Part shown: piece by piece, positions 62,160 to 64,000 of the stretch | Position numbering within the stretch: position 1 is the stretch's first letter | How the letters are laid out: each line of letters starts with the position of its first letter | Source: KBS-96 sp964247975 | GTDB taxonomy: Bacteria; Acidobacteriota; Terriglobia; Bryobacterales; Bryobacteraceae | DNA length: 64,000 nucleotides | Assembly (NCBI GenBank): GCA_964247975.1 | Contig: CAXTWH010000006.1 | Coordinates: forward strand, 62,001 to 126,000 | Direction of reading: 5' to 3' | Notes under the pieces: model-generated | Told to the model about the DNA's origin: nothing | The model's database searches: none | The model's input: the letters and a program-made list of their open reading frames with translations, nothing else | Translations under genes and position numbers: made by a program

Positions 62160-62441
62160 GTGCCTCAGTTCCTAAACTCCCGCTCAACCCACGAGCACCA
62201 CATGTTATTTTTCATGGTGCTGAAGTTTACAAAAGAAGAATCGCGCATACCACTAACATCCATTGATGCTGCTCTTTTGGCTTCCCTGTTAGGAACTGTA
62301 TCAGATTTAGTGGGAACATATGCAAAATTTGCGAATGACAAAGAGGTTCAAACAAAGACAAGCCGCAATCTGGCTTATACCCAACTCAAAGGGCAGCAGG
62401 CAGAATTATTGATGCCCTTGGCACAAGCAGCAGTTGCCTAA
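62160..62441 (+). CDS. short ORF, uncertain
   Basis: 93 codons. The part from the ATG at about 62202 reads as a helical protein (IDAALLASLLGTVSDLVGTYAKF, TSRNLAYTQLKGQQAELLMPL). No domain recognised and no ribosome-binding site. Base composition is more AT-rich than the flanking genes, in line with foreign or decayed DNA. It could be the N-terminal half of a gene whose C-terminal half lies in the other frame at 62572-62778. Confidence 0.3.
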   Translation: MPQFLNSRSTHEHHMLFFMVLKFTKEESRIPLTSIDAALLASLLGTVSDLVGTYAKFANDKEVQTKTSRNLAYTQLKGQQAELLMPLAQAAVA

Positions 62442-62571
62442 GACAAGACAAATTTTTACTAAGTCCGTGCTGCTCAAATAGCGTTGCAAAGTAATAATCA
62501 CCATAGGTTTTATCCAAATATTATTTTCACCGGATGCGGCACTGAACAACAAAATTGCCAATGTAGAGTTC

Positions 62572-62778
62572 ATGCTTACAAAAACGGAGGACCTCTTTCC
62601 TAAAGAAACGATGAAAGATCATGTGCTTCGGACAATGGCGATAAAAGATGCTGAGCAAGAAATTAGTATGCGACAGAAGCAAAGAATGCCTTACATCATA
62701 AGAGCGACTGAACCCATATCCAATTTATTGAACTATCTTCAATATCGAAAATATCGAATCCAGAACAACTCACGATAG
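62572..62778 (+). CDS. short ORF, uncertain
   Basis: 68 codons of mixed charged residues (LFPKETMKDHVLRTMAIKD, EQEISMRQKQRMPYIIRAT). The frame is open upstream from about 62482 (SPDAALNNKIANVEF) before the ATG, so this is possibly the C-terminal half of a broken gene. No similarity recognised. Confidence 0.25.
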   Translation: MLTKTEDLFPKETMKDHVLRTMAIKDAEQEISMRQKQRMPYIIRATEPISNLLNYLQYRKYRIQNNSR

Positions 62779-63041
62779 ATTTGCCAGAAGGGTTAATGTA
62801 CATGTGACCTCCGTTTTCAACAGAGAGCTAGTGTCCCCGGAGGGAAATCGGAGCCAAAAACTTTATTAAACGATTGCCTAGGAAGATGAACTCGTAATGA
62901 GGTCTTCAACCCCGATTCTTAAACTACGGTTTAAGTGGCCGGGTTCACCAGTTTCAATTTCCGCAGCAAAATGAGAAACGATCTTGCCAGTCCGTTGAAA
63001 TCTATTAACTTGGCCACTGATTGTTATCAGCGAGAAATCTA

Positions 63042-64000
63042 TTACGGAAAGCTGAGTACGCCCACATCCTGATTAGGCACCAGAGCCAGGGTGTTCACAA
63101 AGCTAAAAGCGCCTACAAAGCCGGTATTCATTTGAGTAAAATCGCTGGCAACCGAATCATAATCGCCCAGGTAATACGGATTGATAGAAGCGTCCATTGC
63201 GTGCCAAGGCTGCCAAAATCCGTTGATGAAAAAATTCGAAGACCACGTGGAGCCGCCGTCGTTGGAAATGGAACAGAAGCGACCGTTGGCAAAGTTTGCC
63301 GGGTCTGCCCGCCGGTCATACCAGCAGACTCCCACCGCGCCGGTCGGGTCAACGGCTATGCCGGGAAGATAATGGTCTGTTCCGCGCGATTGTCCGCGAT
63401 AGAAATGCGTGAGCGGGTCGGCGTTGACGCGAGTTGCCGTTGACCAAGTTGCGCCTCCGTCAGTGGAACGACTGACCAGGACATCAGCATAATGGTACAC
63501 GCCGTCAGGCGTTGCCAGGTCGGGCAGCGCAAAGTTGCGGCCATCGTTCCAGGTTACGTACAACGCCCCTGATTTGCGGTCCACTGCCATCAACGGAAAC
63601 TCGTTGTTACGGAAATTGCCTTGCAATGCATATCCGTCGCCGGTTGGAGTGACGTTATCGATCTTTACGGCAGACCCGAAGCTGGCGCTATGGTCAGTAG
63701 AACGGCGTGTCCACAAAGCGCGAGTTGTTCCGGTGATGCCGACAAAAGATTCCCAGGTGACAGACACGTTGCCCAGTGAATCAGCCAGCACCTGAGAACC
63801 CTGCACGGAAGCAAAATCCGGCGCGCCGGCGCAGAACTCGGCAATTATCAGAGGGGAGGTCCAGGTTGCGCCTCCATCTCCAGAGTTGACAAGCTCAATC
63901 GCGGTTCTGGAAATTGGCAGTCCGGTACTGGTTCGGCATACGGCACCCGAGCTGTCAAAATCCGTATAGGTGACAAACAGATTGGCCGGGTTTGACGGAT
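63042..64000 (-). CDS. BNR-repeat (sialidase-fold) secreted-type protein, 5' end outside window
   Basis: The frame is open from 63042 to the right edge (319 codons seen), so the start is beyond the window. Asp-box repeats mark a beta-propeller: SGDGGATWTSPL, SRSTDGGATWSTATRV, SNDGGSTWSSNF; other repeat strands are SVTWESFVGITGTTRALWTR, LYVTWNDGRNF and VGVCWYDRRADP. The fold occurs in sialidases and many extracellular binding proteins; no catalytic arginine triad can be judged from this part, so sialidase activity is not claimed. Ends DVGVLSFP. No convincing gene precedes it within 260 bases on the left. Confidence 0.82.
   Translation of the reverse strand, partial: PSNPANLFVTYTDFDSSGAVCRTSTGLPISRTAIELVNSGDGGATWTSPLIIAEFCAGAPDFASVQGSQVLADSLGNVSVTWESFVGITGTTRALWTRRSTDHSASFGSAVKIDNVTPTGDGYALQGNFRNNEFPLMAVDRKSGALYVTWNDGRNFALPDLATPDGVYHYADVLVSRSTDGGATWSTATRVNADPLTHFYRGQSRGTDHYLPGIAVDPTGAVGVCWYDRRADPANFANGRFCSISNDGGSTWSSNFFINGFWQPWHAMDASINPYYLGDYDSVASDFTQMNTGFVGAFSFVNTLALVPNQDVGVLSFP

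Larger units (their letters stand above)
61963..63041. other. AT-richer region without a convincing gene
   Basis: About 1.1 kb. Two short open frames on the plus strand, at 62160-62441 (93 codons) and 62572-62778 (68 codons, open upstream to about 62480), have helical content but no recognised domain, no ribosome-binding site and lie in different frames, so they may be pieces of one decayed gene. The last 262 bases (62779-63040) hold nothing I can support; no tRNA was seen. Confidence 0.4.

Overview
The window looks like chromosome of an acidobacterium (Acidobacteriota, probably the Solibacter/Bryobacter side). This is inferred from gene content only: five Oar-type TonB-dependent receptors with an N-terminal carboxypeptidase-like domain, a two-domain MacB/FtsX-type orphan permease, PadR and YtrA-type regulators, a GWxTD protein, a Ser/Thr kinase with PEGA domains, and a small PEP-CTERM protein. 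No rRNA, tRNA, CRISPR array, transposase or phage gene was seen.

Layout. 0-13.4 kb is mostly housekeeping and regulation: the end of a 2-oxo acid dehydrogenase E1 beta gene, a PEGA-type Ser/Thr kinase, guaB, a sigma/anti-sigma/rsmA cluster, a stand-alone B12-binding subunit, a NYN-LOTUS protein, a TPR protein, a LOG-family hydrolase, a small zinc-ribbon protein, a PAS-GAF histidine kinase and a VanX-like lipoprotein dipeptidase. 13.4-19.6 kb holds a TonB receptor, a GWxTD protein, a coiled-coil protein and a YihY/BrkB membrane protein. 19.7-24.6 kb is a decaying block: a LytS-like kinase and LytTR regulator broken by frameshifts and joined by an internal deletion, then a TonB receptor with a premature stop and three frameshifts. 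24.6-30.8 kb carries small accessory genes (SH3-like secreted protein, VOC protein, PadR with a permease-prefix membrane protein, an orphan Phd-type antitoxin) and the orphan permease. 30.8-42.2 kb runs leftward: a FecR/W-rich secreted protein, then TonB receptor, two TPR proteins, GH95-like glycosidase, small secreted protein and PstS. 42.5-49.5 kb has a secreted hypothetical protein, a GntR-ABC-permease operon, a second orphan antitoxin, a membrane sensor/PP2C phosphatase split by a -1 frame change, and a PEP-CTERM protein. 49.6-61.1 kb holds two more TonB receptors, a ThuA protein and a very large PAS histidine kinase. The right end is AT-richer, with unconvincing small ORFs and the 3' part of a BNR-repeat protein.

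Themes. TonB receptors sit beside secreted glycan-related proteins (GH95-like, ThuA), which suggests polymer scavenging. Several regulatory genes have good -10 boxes so close to the start codon that leaderless transcripts are likely; in the PadR and GntR genes a palindrome covers the -10, pointing to autorepression. The most unusual signal is at 47499-47505, where the slippery heptamer T TTT TTA sits exactly where a -1 shift would fuse a membrane sensor to its PP2C phosphatase domain.
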